Shown here: one piece after another, positions 1 through 7,279 of the stretch | Numbering within the stretch: the stretch's first letter is position 1 | Layout of the letters: each line of letters opens with the position of its first letter | DNA from: a virus | Virus record (IMG/VR): IMGVR_UViG_3300032053_000470 | Span: 1 to 25,377 of that record | Length of the DNA: 25,377 nt | Direction: 5' to 3' (one strand) | Program-made: the position numbers and the translations under genes | Notes under the pieces: generated by a model | Database searches by the model: none | What the model was told of the DNA's origin: nothing | The model's input: only the letters and a program-made list of their open reading frames with translations

Positions 1-1145
1 GTCAAAGCTGGAAATGTTCCTGATGTTTGCCCATTTACTGTAACAAAAAACAACAAACCACATTTATCGTAAAAATAATTAGCTGTTGATGAAGTATTCA
101 AAGAATACCCCTTTAAAATCATTGATGTTTTATTGTATCCCTCGGTTATCCCTGCATACAACAAAGTATTTCCATTTGCAAGTTCTGATGCGTTTGCTTT
201 TAAAGGAACATAGTCTTGAAGTAGTTCAATTTCATTTATATCAAGTGGTATATAAACACTATCGTTTTTGAACCAAAATGTATAAATTGATTCATCTAAA
301 ATACCAAGATTTGCCTTATCAAATAGCTTTATTAATTTCCAATCGGAAGTTATTCCGTTGGTAGTTTGTCTAAACGCAACCTCTATTCCTTTTACGTTTT
401 GCCCTCCGGTACTAAAGTTTATAGATATTCTGCTGTTTTCTTTAACATCATTTGATGTATAATTTATTGAATCTTGCTGCGGTAGTGGAACTATACTCCT
501 TGAACTCCAAACAGATTTGTCTTGCGTGTCATAAACATATCTATAAGAAAACTGAAATAATGAATTACGAAGGTTGTTTTGAGTAGTTGTGCTATCGTAT
601 TCATAAACAACTTGTGGCGGCATAACAGGTGGTGCTTTGATAACCAAAATATCCTGCTTTCTCCATACCGAATATACCTGTTTTACATTAATACACTTTG
701 GTTGCGTGTTACTATCGTTAAAAAACAACAAATCTCCTTCCGTATCTCTATAAACTATATTAACAGATAGTATTTTGTAAGATGGGTTAAACTCTAATAT
801 ATCTACTCCCCCTGTATTCGTAAGGTTTATTAATAAACTTACTATTGAATTATTGTTATTATCATAGTAAAGTATGGTGTGATATTTGTTGCTATTCCAT
901 AAAAAGTAATATGCCCTGTTTCTTTTTCTATCTTCTTTAAATCCTATAATTTTATTTATTCCACTTGGTAGGGTATAAGGAATTAAAGTGTTCCCAATTA
1001 CACCCGACACAACCATATCTTGCCCTTCTCCCGGTGAATCTTTTGTTATGTTCAATGCGTCAACATAATCTCCGTTGCTTATCACACGAAAATCTGCATC
1101 GTCAAGGTTCATCCTTCCATTAAACGGGTTTGTTAATATGGGCAT
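1..1145 (-). CDS. Tail/neck stabilisation protein, C-terminus off window
   Basis: The minus strand is open from an ATG at 1143-1145 to the window edge, about 381 codons with no stop. The protein starts MPILTNPFNGRMNLDDADFR and continues with beta-rich, Asn/Tyr-rich sequence containing short repeated strands of the type GFKEDRKRNRAYYF and VYRDTEGDLLFFNDSN. The opening 'F.G..n.D.d.r.....dy.dA.Ni' and the 'I...y.d..g.llf.nd' repeats resemble the phage stabilisation protein (P22 gp10-like, annotated in crAss-like phages), a beta-propeller-like neck or tail hub. It starts 3 nt after the 257-aa gene stop, so it is the next gene of the late operon. The family call is from memory of the sequence pattern. 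The C-terminal part lies outside the window, so total length is unknown. Confidence 0.7.
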   Translation of the reverse strand, partial: MPILTNPFNGRMNLDDADFRVISNGDYVDALNITKDSPGEGQDMVVSGVIGNTLIPYTLPSGINKIIGFKEDRKRNRAYYFLWNSNKYHTILYYDNNNNSIVSLLINLTNTGGVDILEFNPSYKILSVNIVYRDTEGDLLFFNDSNTQPKCINVKQVYSVWRKQDILVIKAPPVMPPQVVYEYDSTTTQNNLRNSLFQFSYRYVYDTQDKSVWSSRSIVPLPQQDSINYTSNDVKENSRISINFSTGGQNVKGIEVAFRQTTNGITSDWKLIKLFDKANLGILDESIYTFWFKNDSVYIPLDINEIELLQDYVPLKANASELANGNTLLYAGITEGYNKTSMILKGYSLNTSSTANYFYDKCGLLFFVTVNGQTSGTFPAL

Positions 1146-1148
1146 TAA

Positions 1149-1922
1149 TTACGCTTTAACAGTTAATCTTTGGGCTTCAAGGTTTGCATCGTATGCTTCT
1201 AACAAGTACAATGGTTTAAATCTTGCAAGTGCTGTTCTTCGTTGGTTGTAAAATTCTCTCTTTCTTTCTGCTTTATCTCCTAATGAGCCTTTTCTTGTGT
1301 TAGGCATAGAAGCAATATCTCTCCACGATAACCACGCCAACAAAGCTTCTCTAAACACCATAGGAATCATATATTGTTCATCTGGGTTAGGGCTTGAAAT
1401 GTATTCAATCATTACATAGGGATAAGAGAAACTTTCATTTAGTAAAATTACTCCTGCCGAATCGTCAATATTAAATGAACCTACGTTTGGTGAGCCGCTT
1501 GGGAGTCCATAAATATTTTGAAATCCGTACCCATCCCAATAGTTGTAAAACATTGGTGTATTCTGCATATACCAATTTACAAGTGTATTGTCTTGTGTTT
1601 TTTCAAGTCTATCTGGAAGTGTATCTGAAAAAAAAGTCATTTTATTATTAAACTTTAATGGAACTATTTCTCCATTTGAATTTAATACTCCTATTTTAGT
1701 GTAATTGAGATAATCGGAAGGAAGTTTTACTGTGAAGTTGGTGGTATCAACAGGCAATTTTACTGATTTAATTCTATAAAAAAAATCAATACCTAGTTGC
1801 TCCATTCCACGATAGGCAATATTATATAGTTTAGCGTACTTATTTTGGCTTTGTTCACTTTCATCTATGTAGTCGTATATAACTGATTCAAGTGTTATAT
1901 AATTTCTTGTTTCTTGCCCCAT
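1149..1922 (-). CDS. Head-tail adaptor / tail tubular (ring) protein
   Basis: This is a 257-aa protein beginning MGQETRNYITLESVIYDYID. The N-terminal half is helical (residues about 10-50). It is followed by a beta section (VKLPVDTTNFTVKLPSDY, IGVLNSNGEIVPL) and a C-terminal helical part ending in a basic stretch (KGSLGDKAERKREFYNQRR). The 'hxLPsDyhxhhxIgh' pattern recurs in phage neck or tail-tubular proteins. Its position between the other adaptors and the stabilisation protein supports a ring/adaptor role in a podovirus-like neck. The ATG overlaps the GroES-like stop by one base (TAATG), implying translational coupling. No enzymatic motif is visible. The exact ring position cannot be assigned without structure prediction. 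Confidence 0.6.
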   Translation of the reverse strand: MGQETRNYITLESVIYDYIDESEQSQNKYAKLYNIAYRGMEQLGIDFFYRIKSVKLPVDTTNFTVKLPSDYLNYTKIGVLNSNGEIVPLKFNNKMTFFSDTLPDRLEKTQDNTLVNWYMQNTPMFYNYWDGYGFQNIYGLPSGSPNVGSFNIDDSAGVILLNESFSYPYVMIEYISSPNPDEQYMIPMVFREALLAWLSWRDIASMPNTRKGSLGDKAERKREFYNQRRTALARFKPLYLLEAYDANLEAQRLTVKA

Positions 1923-2185
1923 TAGTTAGAGTTTGATAGGTATGCTAATATATCTGATTCACGAATAATAAAGTGCTGCTCTCCATCAATAATTATTTCT
2001 TCCCCTACATCTTTGATATGACAGATAGTATCTCCTTGCTTTACTTCTTTGCATTTACTGCCGGATTCTATTACTACTGCCATATTGTTTCTTGTTCTTG
2101 CGCTTTCGGGTATATAAAGCCCTCCTTCTGTTTGTTCATCAGGGGCACAAGGTTTTACAAGTATTAAGTTTCTTAGTGTTTTCAT
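1922..2185 (-). CDS. groES: GroES-like co-chaperonin (Cpn10)
   Basis: The 87-aa product has the full Cpn10 layout: an N-terminal strand (LRNLILVKP), a mobile-loop region at residues 16-30 containing EGGLYIPESA, the following VVIESG strand, the V-x-x-GD segment (VKQGDTICHI), then GEEIIIDGEQHFIIRESDILAYL, which closely matches the Cpn10 C-terminus. Length is close to a bacterial GroES (about 95 aa). A GroES caps the GroEL chamber. Phage versions such as T4 gp31 let host GroEL fold the capsid protein. Here the gene sits between neck genes and is translationally coupled on both sides (ATGA overlap upstream, TAATG downstream). No GroEL gene is visible, so it presumably works with the host chaperonin. 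The family call is strong; the substrate is inferred. Confidence 0.9.
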   Translation of the reverse strand: MKTLRNLILVKPCAPDEQTEGGLYIPESARTRNNMAVVIESGSKCKEVKQGDTICHIKDVGEEIIIDGEQHFIIRESDILAYLSNSN

Positions 2186-2334
2186 TTTTCTTTTGCTTTT
2201 ATCTTTTTTTCTTGTTGAAGCATTGCTTTTGTTGGTTTTTTTCCGCTACCCCTGTTTTCTCTAATGCTATCCCAAAGTCCATGCCTTGAATAGCTGCCAT
2301 CTTTTCTTTTCATCATTGCATTTGTTTTTTCCAT
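2182..2334 (-). CDS. 50-aa basic conserved phage protein
   Basis: A short gene fills the space between the 206-aa adaptor and the GroES-like gene. It runs from the ATG at 2332-2334 to TGA at 2182-2184. The product is highly basic and Lys-rich: it starts MEKTNAMMKRKDGSYSRHGL, continues WDSIRENRGSGKKPTKAML and ends in a Lys/Gln helix. The core 'GLWD.IR.NRGSGKKPT' recurs, from memory, as a small protein in the structural modules of Bacteroidota phages; its function is unknown. Evidence that it is real: it starts 5 nt after the 206-aa stop and its stop overlaps the GroES start as ATGA. A nucleic-acid or virion-DNA contact is possible from the charge but unproven. Confidence 0.8.
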   Translation of the reverse strand: MEKTNAMMKRKDGSYSRHGLWDSIRENRGSGKKPTKAMLQQEKKIKAKEK

Positions 2335-2339
2335 AGTTT

Positions 2340-2960
2340 TTAGTTTGGCGTATCCACTCCATCGTTTGCAGTTTGGATTGGTCTTTGTTTATTTGCAATA
2401 AGTAATTTCATATATTCAACAATAACAGGTATATAATCATCCGGTACGTTTAATTCAGAAGTTAAGTCGGAAGAAACGCCTCCGCTCACCATTCTTATTT
2501 TTGCTTTAAAGTTTGTAATTATTGTTCCTGATTTTATATAAATTGTTTTGCCATCGTACCAAAAAGCAAATTTACCTTGTATTGGTCTTATATTATTTTG
2601 ATATACTGATTGTGCGGTATTAAGTGGTACTCCTGCTTTTGATTGTTGGTTAGAATAAATCTGCAAAGAAGCTACACCATCCGTTTTTCCTAATGCAAAA
2701 GGTATTTGTGGTAGTGTTATTGTGTACAAATCGGTATCAGCTTGCGTTATAGTCAAATTAGAAAAGGTAGTAAAGAAAGAACTATTTACAAAGGCTACAC
2801 CCTCTAATTGTAGGTTATCGGTATAGTTTTTTTTCGCAGCAACACCAATGCCATCGTTTAACCACTCATTTACAAGATTAAATGTAATAGTTGAATCATC
2901 GCTTGGCTGCTCGTTGTATATCAGCCTTAATATTCTTTCTATGAAAACCTGTCTTGTCAT
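2340..2960 (-). CDS. Neck/head-tail connector protein, 206 aa
   Basis: The product starts MTRQVFIERILRLIYNEQPS, a helical N-terminus (residues 1-45 with VNEWLNDGIGVAAKKNY), followed by a beta-rich middle (TLPQIPFALGKTDGVASLQIYSN; KFAFWYDGKTIYIKSGTII) and a C-terminal helix (DDYIPVIVEYMKLLIANK). The helix-beta-helix plan and position between the portal/capsid and stabilisation genes match the ring or adaptor proteins of short-tailed phages. The start overlaps the stop of the 222-aa gene by 4 nt (ATGA). No catalytic motif is visible. It may share a fold with its 222-aa and 257-aa neighbours, which all read 'helix, beta section with a Y/W-G-K-x-Y strand, helix'. The specific name is not certain. 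Confidence 0.6.
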   Translation of the reverse strand: MTRQVFIERILRLIYNEQPSDDSTITFNLVNEWLNDGIGVAAKKNYTDNLQLEGVAFVNSSFFTTFSNLTITQADTDLYTITLPQIPFALGKTDGVASLQIYSNQQSKAGVPLNTAQSVYQNNIRPIQGKFAFWYDGKTIYIKSGTIITNFKAKIRMVSGGVSSDLTSELNVPDDYIPVIVEYMKLLIANKQRPIQTANDGVDTPN

Positions 2961-3625
2961 TGTCCCTGTGTAATTATAGAGTTAGCGTAATTGAGTACAT
3001 CTCCATCTTTCAAGTTTATTCCTGCAAGTTTTAGTATTCTTGCTATGATTTCAAGTTGGTCTAGGTTGCTCCATTTTGGTTGTTCCGATAATGCAGGGGA
3101 GTAAATTGGTCTACCATTCCCATCAGTAGTATATGCCCAATATATTCTTGTTGGTTTTTTGATATAGGATAGCCTTGCTGCGGTTATATTGGCAGGATAG
3201 AACCTAAACCCTACATCTTCAATAAGGTAGGCAGGATTGGTTGCTATTGGGTCTATTTTTGAATTGTAGATAGAATACAACCTATCTTGGCTTGTCCACG
3301 TTACTCTTTGATTGCCATAGATAGTCCACATGGCATCTGCTTGTAAATAATCTCCGGGATAAAAACAAAATCCATTTAAGTCAACAGATAAGTTTGTGCT
3401 GTATATAAATGGTTGTAGTCTTTGTCTTACGTTGCTGTTTTGTCCGTACCCTATTCTTGATTGAGCCCTTCCGTATTGATACTGCTGAAACTCACCAATG
3501 AGATAATCAGCCCAAGAATTTTGTGCTTGTTCTACAAGTAGGTTGAACTCGGATGGTGTTAGGTTGCCATTTTGTGCCTTGTTAATTGCGTATTGGCAAA
3601 TCCTGTACATTTCATCAACATTCAT
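2957..3625 (-). CDS. Neck/head-tail connector protein, 222 aa
   Basis: It starts MNVDEMYRICQYAINKAQNG, with an N-terminal helical domain (residues 1-50, 'CQYAINKAQNGNLTPSEFN'), a long beta section rich in Tyr and aromatic residues (FCFYPGDYLQADAMWTIY, IEDVGFRFYPANITAARLSY) and a C-terminal helix (LDQLEIIARILKLAGINL). The N-terminal pattern recurs, from memory, as a protein of unknown function in Bacteroidota phage virion modules. It is the first gene after a terminator and a TATATTTG box, so it probably opens the transcription unit that runs through the GroES-like gene to the stabilisation protein. A structural role in the neck is inferred from position. Confidence 0.6.
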   Translation of the reverse strand: MNVDEMYRICQYAINKAQNGNLTPSEFNLLVEQAQNSWADYLIGEFQQYQYGRAQSRIGYGQNSNVRQRLQPFIYSTNLSVDLNGFCFYPGDYLQADAMWTIYGNQRVTWTSQDRLYSIYNSKIDPIATNPAYLIEDVGFRFYPANITAARLSYIKKPTRIYWAYTTDGNGRPIYSPALSEQPKWSNLDQLEIIARILKLAGINLKDGDVLNYANSIITQGQ

Positions 3626-3641
3626 ACGAATATATTATACA

Positions 3642-3649
3642 CAAATATA
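3642..3649 (-). promoter_or_regulatory. Candidate -7 box TATATTTG for the neck operon
   Basis: Read on the minus strand the site is GTATATTTGTGTAT, matching the Bacteroidota sigma-ABfr -7 consensus TAnnTTTG. It lies 16 nt before the ATG of the 222-aa gene and just downstream of the hairpin at 3665-3698, where a new promoter would be expected. No clear TTTG -33 element is seen at the usual distance. The same GTATATTTGT string recurs at 4653-4660. Confidence 0.4.
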
Positions 3650-3664
3650 CTTATTCCAAAAATT

Positions 3665-3698
3665 AAAAAAGCCTACAATTTTTAGTTTGTAGGCTTTT
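3665..3698 (-). terminator. Rho-independent terminator after the 295-aa gene
   Basis: The inverted repeat AAAAGCCTACAA (3667-3678) and TTGTAGGCTTTT (3687-3698) forms a 12-bp stem with an 8-nt loop. On the minus strand it is followed by a T run (CTTTTTTAA). It begins 4 nt past the stop of the 295-aa gene. The stem's own A and T tracts would let it work on both strands. Confidence 0.85.
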
Positions 3699-3702
3699 CT
3701 GC

Positions 3703-4590
3703 TTATTGAAGTTTTTTTAGCTGTTCAAGGAACTGCTTGCTATCATCTTGGGGATATAGTGCAAAGTCCACCAAGTATTCGTGTGCTTTTTGGTCTGGCG
3801 GTATTTTACAAATAAAACCTCCATCAGAAGCCCAATAAGCTGAACCCGGTCTGCTTGTCAAGTCAATTTTACTATCTGTGATAGCTTTTTTAACAACGAA
3901 AGCAACTTCTACTTCTTTACTTCCTACTGATTGCATAAACTTATTTGGCTGCGATTCTGCGTACAATTCGTAATCATTACGCAAACCTTCTGCTGATTTA
4001 GGAAAGCCCATTTCATCAATAAAGCTGATACCTAAATAGTTAGCGTGCCTACGCATATCTTCTTCGGTAGCGTTTGTTGCGATTTTGATTGCTTCAATAC
4101 GATTCAGCCTTTTCTTTCTATCAATTTCTGCTTGACGAAGTGGATTCCATTCAAAGAATGTGTTTCTCTTGTACCCTTTTCGGTGTGGGTTGTCAAGGTT
4201 TGCGTTTGATTTGTTTAAAAAGTCAATCGCTGTTTGGTCGTAATCTGGTAGCCTTAAAACCCTACGCTGGAAAACAAGCGTTCTCCGGTTGGCTTTAATA
4301 AAATCTTCCGTAAGTGCCTTTTGGTCTTCCAAATAAATACTTGGAAATCCTCGTAAAAGCCTAATACGTTCCATTCTTTGCTTTGATTCATTCCAAACAT
4401 CATCAATACCTTCCATGTGGAAGTCTCCATTTTTGTTTACATCTGATAGCTTGTAAACTTTAAAGGTACTTGTTTGGATTGTTGAAGATTGTGTCGCTGA
4501 CTGCGATTCTTCGTGTTGGTGTGATAAATCCGATTCATCTTGAAATACAAGAGATTGGTCGGAAAGTGTTGAACTTTTTTTAGTCGCCAT
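3703..4590 (-). CDS. Virion-associated protein next to capsid, 295 aa
   Basis: Product of 295 aa starting MATKKSSTLSDQSLVFQDES. Residues 1-45 are Ser/Thr/Gln-rich and probably disordered. Next comes a basic helical section (residues 75-185, LRGFPSIYLEDQKALTEDF, NPLRQAEIDRKKRLNRIEA) and a compact C-terminal part (EVEVAFVVKKAITDSKIDL, GFICKIPPDQ). It is the gene after the major capsid protein but is separated from it by a terminator and followed by another, so it appears to be a monocistronic unit with its own promoter box and a hairpin leader. No enzymatic motif is recognised. A head-associated or internal virion protein is plausible from position only; similar proteins follow the capsid gene in related phages as far as I recall. 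Confidence 0.55.
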   Translation of the reverse strand: MATKKSSTLSDQSLVFQDESDLSHQHEESQSATQSSTIQTSTFKVYKLSDVNKNGDFHMEGIDDVWNESKQRMERIRLLRGFPSIYLEDQKALTEDFIKANRRTLVFQRRVLRLPDYDQTAIDFLNKSNANLDNPHRKGYKRNTFFEWNPLRQAEIDRKKRLNRIEAIKIATNATEEDMRRHANYLGISFIDEMGFPKSAEGLRNDYELYAESQPNKFMQSVGSKEVEVAFVVKKAITDSKIDLTSRPGSAYWASDGGFICKIPPDQKAHEYLVDFALYPQDDSKQFLEQLKKLQ

Positions 4591-4605
4591 AAATGGTGAT
4601 TTTAT

Positions 4606-4639
4606 GAATAAGCAGAATCAATAGTAGTTCCGCTTATTC
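4606..4639 (-). promoter_or_regulatory. Leader hairpin upstream of the 295-aa gene
   Basis: An inverted repeat GAATAAGCaGAA ... TTCcGCTTATTC (8 bp plus 3 bp, one mismatch, 10-nt loop) lies between the promoter box at 4653-4660 and the ATG at 4588-4590. It would form a stem in the 5' leader of the mRNA. No U-tract follows, so it is not an obvious terminator. It could be an RNA stability element, a translational control site or an operator. Confidence 0.45.
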
Positions 4640-4652
4640 GGTTATTAATAAA

Positions 4653-4660
4653 CAAATATA
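4653..4660 (-). promoter_or_regulatory. Candidate -7 box TATATTTG for the 295-aa gene
   Basis: On the minus strand the sequence is GTATATTTGTTTAT, a match to TAnnTTTG, 3 nt downstream of the terminator at 4664-4694. It shares a 10-nt identity (GTATATTTGT) with the box at 3642-3649. A -33 TTTG is not evident at the standard spacing. Confidence 0.4.
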
Positions 4661-4663
4661 CAT

Positions 4664-4694
4664 AAAAAACCCCCAATATTATTGAGGGTTTTTT
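4664..4694 (-). terminator. Rho-independent terminator after the capsid gene
   Basis: A stem AAAAAACCC/GGGTTTTTT is continued by an inner CAAT/ATTG stem after one mismatch, with a T run on both strands. It lies 20 nt past the stop of the major capsid gene. It is the strongest hairpin in this part of the window and can act in both directions. Confidence 0.85.
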
Positions 4695-4714
4695 ATTGAT
4701 TTACTGCAAAAACA

Positions 4715-6121
4715 TTAATCTTGAACTACAACGAATTGGTTCGCAGCGCATACTCGGCTCGAACGATAGGTCAACATCGCAATTTGATTAGTCATTGTTC
4801 CGTCCGTAGGATTTGGAGAACCACCACCATACTGCCATACACGAATACCATTACCTATTGTTCCTCCTTTTGGAGGTTCTTGGTACATGATAGTTATGTT
4901 TTTGTAGGTGTTACCGGAACGGCTATCTTTAGTTTCTCCCATTGGATAGATAAGTCCGAAGTTACGGAAGAAATCGGTTGAAGGAGTGTATCCTGTCATT
5001 ACTTCGGAGTTAAACTGCGGATACTTCTTGATTTGAAGTAAATATCCATCAATGTAGATTTCTTGGAAACCATAAGATACGGCTGCTTCTTTTGATTTTT
5101 CACCATTACCCCAAACGAATGAACCGCCGGGATAAGCGGAGAAGATACCATCAGAGAAGTCTTGACGCTGGAAAATATCAGACAACCAAGCACACTGCTT
5201 TGCTGCTCCGTTTACGTCCATTACACGAGTAATTTCATGGAGTTTGGTAATATCCAAGTTGCCGGGAGTGTATCCTACGTTTACACCATCTGCGATTGCT
5301 TTAGGGATAATTCCTTGTGCGCCAACAGAAGTGGTAGAAAGTCCGGTATTTGTTAATGTATCACCTCTCATTAATTTGTTCTCGATGTTGTTTTTGTAGC
5401 GTACAAGTGTTTTATACATTCCTTTGTAGGTAAATGCGGTTACACCATTTGCAGCCATGTCAGCAGAAACAGGATATTCATAGTAAGTGTCTGCCATTTG
5501 AGCCAAGTCGGTATTACTCCAACCATCACGAATTTCTGTGATGTTGTTTTCGTAACGCTGGTCTAAATAAATCAATGGGTCAACTTGCGTGGATGCTTCA
5601 CCAACTTCTGATACACCACCAAACAACAATACCTCACCTGATAAAAGTGAAGGAGAACCTGCTGATGCAAAAGCAACAGTTGATTTAAGCGGTCTTACTG
5701 TGAAGGTAAATGCACCTGCGGAAGCGGTGTTAATGGAAAGGATTTTACCCTCTACGTTAGAAGATGCTACACGAAGAATTTCACCTACACGAAGTGGAGA
5801 TTGTGTTCCTGCGTTGTAGTGGTCGCCTGATGCAAGTGTTAAGGTTACTGTTGCACCAGCAGCACCTGTTACAGTGCCTGTGGTAGTAACTGCGGGCATC
5901 AATTTACCACGATTTTCAAACCAAAAGAAGTTTCTGTTTTTTACTTCTTCCATTCCGGCTTGGGCGGCTAACCACCATGTAAAGTCCTCATTACCATACT
6001 TTTCAGTATATTTTTTGTAATATTGAGGGGTAAGTAATTGAAGGTCAACCATAAGCTGCCTGTTCTGCGAAGTAAGGCTAATGCTTCCGGGCTTCAATAT
6101 ATTTGAAGTAGGGATACTCAT
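4715..6121 (-). CDS. Major capsid protein
   Basis: The 468-aa product starts MSIPTSNILKPGSISLTSQN. Residues 20-70 carry a conserved-looking segment (LQLLTPQYYKKYTEKYG, DFTWWLAAQAGMEEVKNR, FFWFENRGKLM). A Thr/Ala/Gly-rich beta insertion follows (about 75-175, GTVTGAAGATVTLTLASGDH). The rest is long alpha/beta sequence ending in an aromatic- and Gly-rich part. It lies directly downstream of an acidic scaffold-like gene and has its own strong terminator, as expected for a highly expressed capsid gene. Codon choice looks cleaner and more GC-rich than in neighbours. The HK97 fold is expected for this family but not proven here. The inserted beta domain may be surface exposed. Alternatives are few given length and position. 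Confidence 0.85.
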   Translation of the reverse strand: MSIPTSNILKPGSISLTSQNRQLMVDLQLLTPQYYKKYTEKYGNEDFTWWLAAQAGMEEVKNRNFFWFENRGKLMPAVTTTGTVTGAAGATVTLTLASGDHYNAGTQSPLRVGEILRVASSNVEGKILSINTASAGAFTFTVRPLKSTVAFASAGSPSLLSGEVLLFGGVSEVGEASTQVDPLIYLDQRYENNITEIRDGWSNTDLAQMADTYYEYPVSADMAANGVTAFTYKGMYKTLVRYKNNIENKLMRGDTLTNTGLSTTSVGAQGIIPKAIADGVNVGYTPGNLDITKLHEITRVMDVNGAAKQCAWLSDIFQRQDFSDGIFSAYPGGSFVWGNGEKSKEAAVSYGFQEIYIDGYLLQIKKYPQFNSEVMTGYTPSTDFFRNFGLIYPMGETKDSRSGNTYKNITIMYQEPPKGGTIGNGIRVWQYGGGSPNPTDGTMTNQIAMLTYRSSRVCAANQFVVVQD

Positions 6122-6142
6122 TTTTATAAGTATTAATTGTTA

Positions 6143-6160
6143 TGCTTTTCCGCAAAAGCA
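6143..6160 (-). promoter_or_regulatory. Hairpin in the scaffold-capsid intergenic space
   Basis: A perfect 7-bp inverted repeat TGCTTTT/AAAAGCA with a 4-nt GC-rich loop (CCGC) lies between the scaffold stop and the capsid ATG. No T run follows on the minus strand, so it is more likely an RNA processing, stability or translation element that raises capsid over scaffold output than a terminator. Confidence 0.5.
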
Positions 6161-6163
6161 ATA

Positions 6164-7261
6164 TTAAGAACCGAAAGCCCAATCTGCTAGGCTATCCATC
6201 ATAGAAGCATCGCTTTGGTTTATCGGTCTTTGCGGAGTTGTGCCTACGGATATTTGTCCAGATTGCTTTAATTGGTGAAGCATCCTTTGGCTTGCTGCTT
6301 CGTTACCAACCTTTTGAAGAATTTTGCTTTGATTTTCTAACAAGTAGATGTCGGACATAATTTGTTTTACTTGTGGCTTTCCATCCTCGGCAAACCATCT
6401 TTTAGACAAATAATCATCCGGGTTAAAATCAGAAAGCAATTCCTTTAACGAATTTTTTTCTTCATCCGTAATTGAAAAGGTGATAGGCATTTCTACTTCA
6501 CCATCTTTTACCGATAATTTAAAACCATCAAATTGTTGGTATTCGTTATTCAAAGTTTGCTCATAGACTTCTCTTGCTTTTCTAAGATTTTCGGAATCCT
6601 TCTCAAAATCTATTCTAGCTTGTTGGTCTATGTCCGGTAATTTAATTTCTTGTTGCAATTTTTGCAATTCGGGTCTTGCTATTTTGGCATCAATAACAAT
6701 CTTTTTGTTTATCTTATCCATTGCAATATCGTAACCCTTTTGCCTTGCATTAAAATCATCATCATCTTCAAACTCTCCTTTCTCCGGCTTGTCCGGGAAC
6801 TTGTAGTTGTCAGATATGAGCAAATCTATTTCCTCTTTCGTTAAATCCGAATATTTTTTTTCGTAGTTTAATTTAACAATATCTAATGCGTTTTGGGTTA
6901 TATCTCCATCAAGCAAAGATTTTATCTTTTTGTTCTCTTGAATTACCGAAAACGCTTCATCTTCTTTTCCTTCTTTAATAAGGTTAAACAGCCTTTCAGA
7001 AACTTCATTTTCAAATGATATTTCGGGCTTTGATTTTAACTTTTCAATTTCTTCTTTTGCTGAATCTACTGAATCGTACCCAAAGGTTTCTTTGATAAAT
7101 GAATTGTAGTCAACTTGTGGTGTTTCTGTTTGCGGTGCAGGGGATGTTTCTTGTGGTGTTTCTATTGGCTCTGTTGGTTCGGTTGTGTCAACAGGTGGTG
7201 TAGAAACGATTGTATCATCAAATGGGTTAAAATCGTCTGCTAGTGTAATTGTTTCTGACAT
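6164..7261 (-). CDS. Capsid scaffolding protein
   Basis: Product of 365 aa, strongly acidic and mostly helical. It starts MSETITLADDFNPFDDTIVS. Residues 20-50 are Pro/Thr/Glu-rich and likely disordered. Residues 60-330 alternate Lys/Glu heptad-like helices (YDSVDSAKEEIEKLKSKPE; PELQKLQQEIKLPDIDQQ), and the C-terminal 40 residues hold a Gln-rich helix and a short hydrophobic tail ending DSLADWAFGS, where scaffolds often bind capsid protein. Location immediately before the major capsid gene is the classic scaffold position. No protease motif is visible. The assignment rests on composition and position rather than a sequence family. Confidence 0.7.
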   Translation of the reverse strand: MSETITLADDFNPFDDTIVSTPPVDTTEPTEPIETPQETSPAPQTETPQVDYNSFIKETFGYDSVDSAKEEIEKLKSKPEISFENEVSERLFNLIKEGKEDEAFSVIQENKKIKSLLDGDITQNALDIVKLNYEKKYSDLTKEEIDLLISDNYKFPDKPEKGEFEDDDDFNARQKGYDIAMDKINKKIVIDAKIARPELQKLQQEIKLPDIDQQARIDFEKDSENLRKAREVYEQTLNNEYQQFDGFKLSVKDGEVEMPITFSITDEEKNSLKELLSDFNPDDYLSKRWFAEDGKPQVKQIMSDIYLLENQSKILQKVGNEAASQRMLHQLKQSGQISVGTTPQRPINQSDASMMDSLADWAFGS

Positions 7262-7279
7262 ATATTTGTTTTGTTTTGA

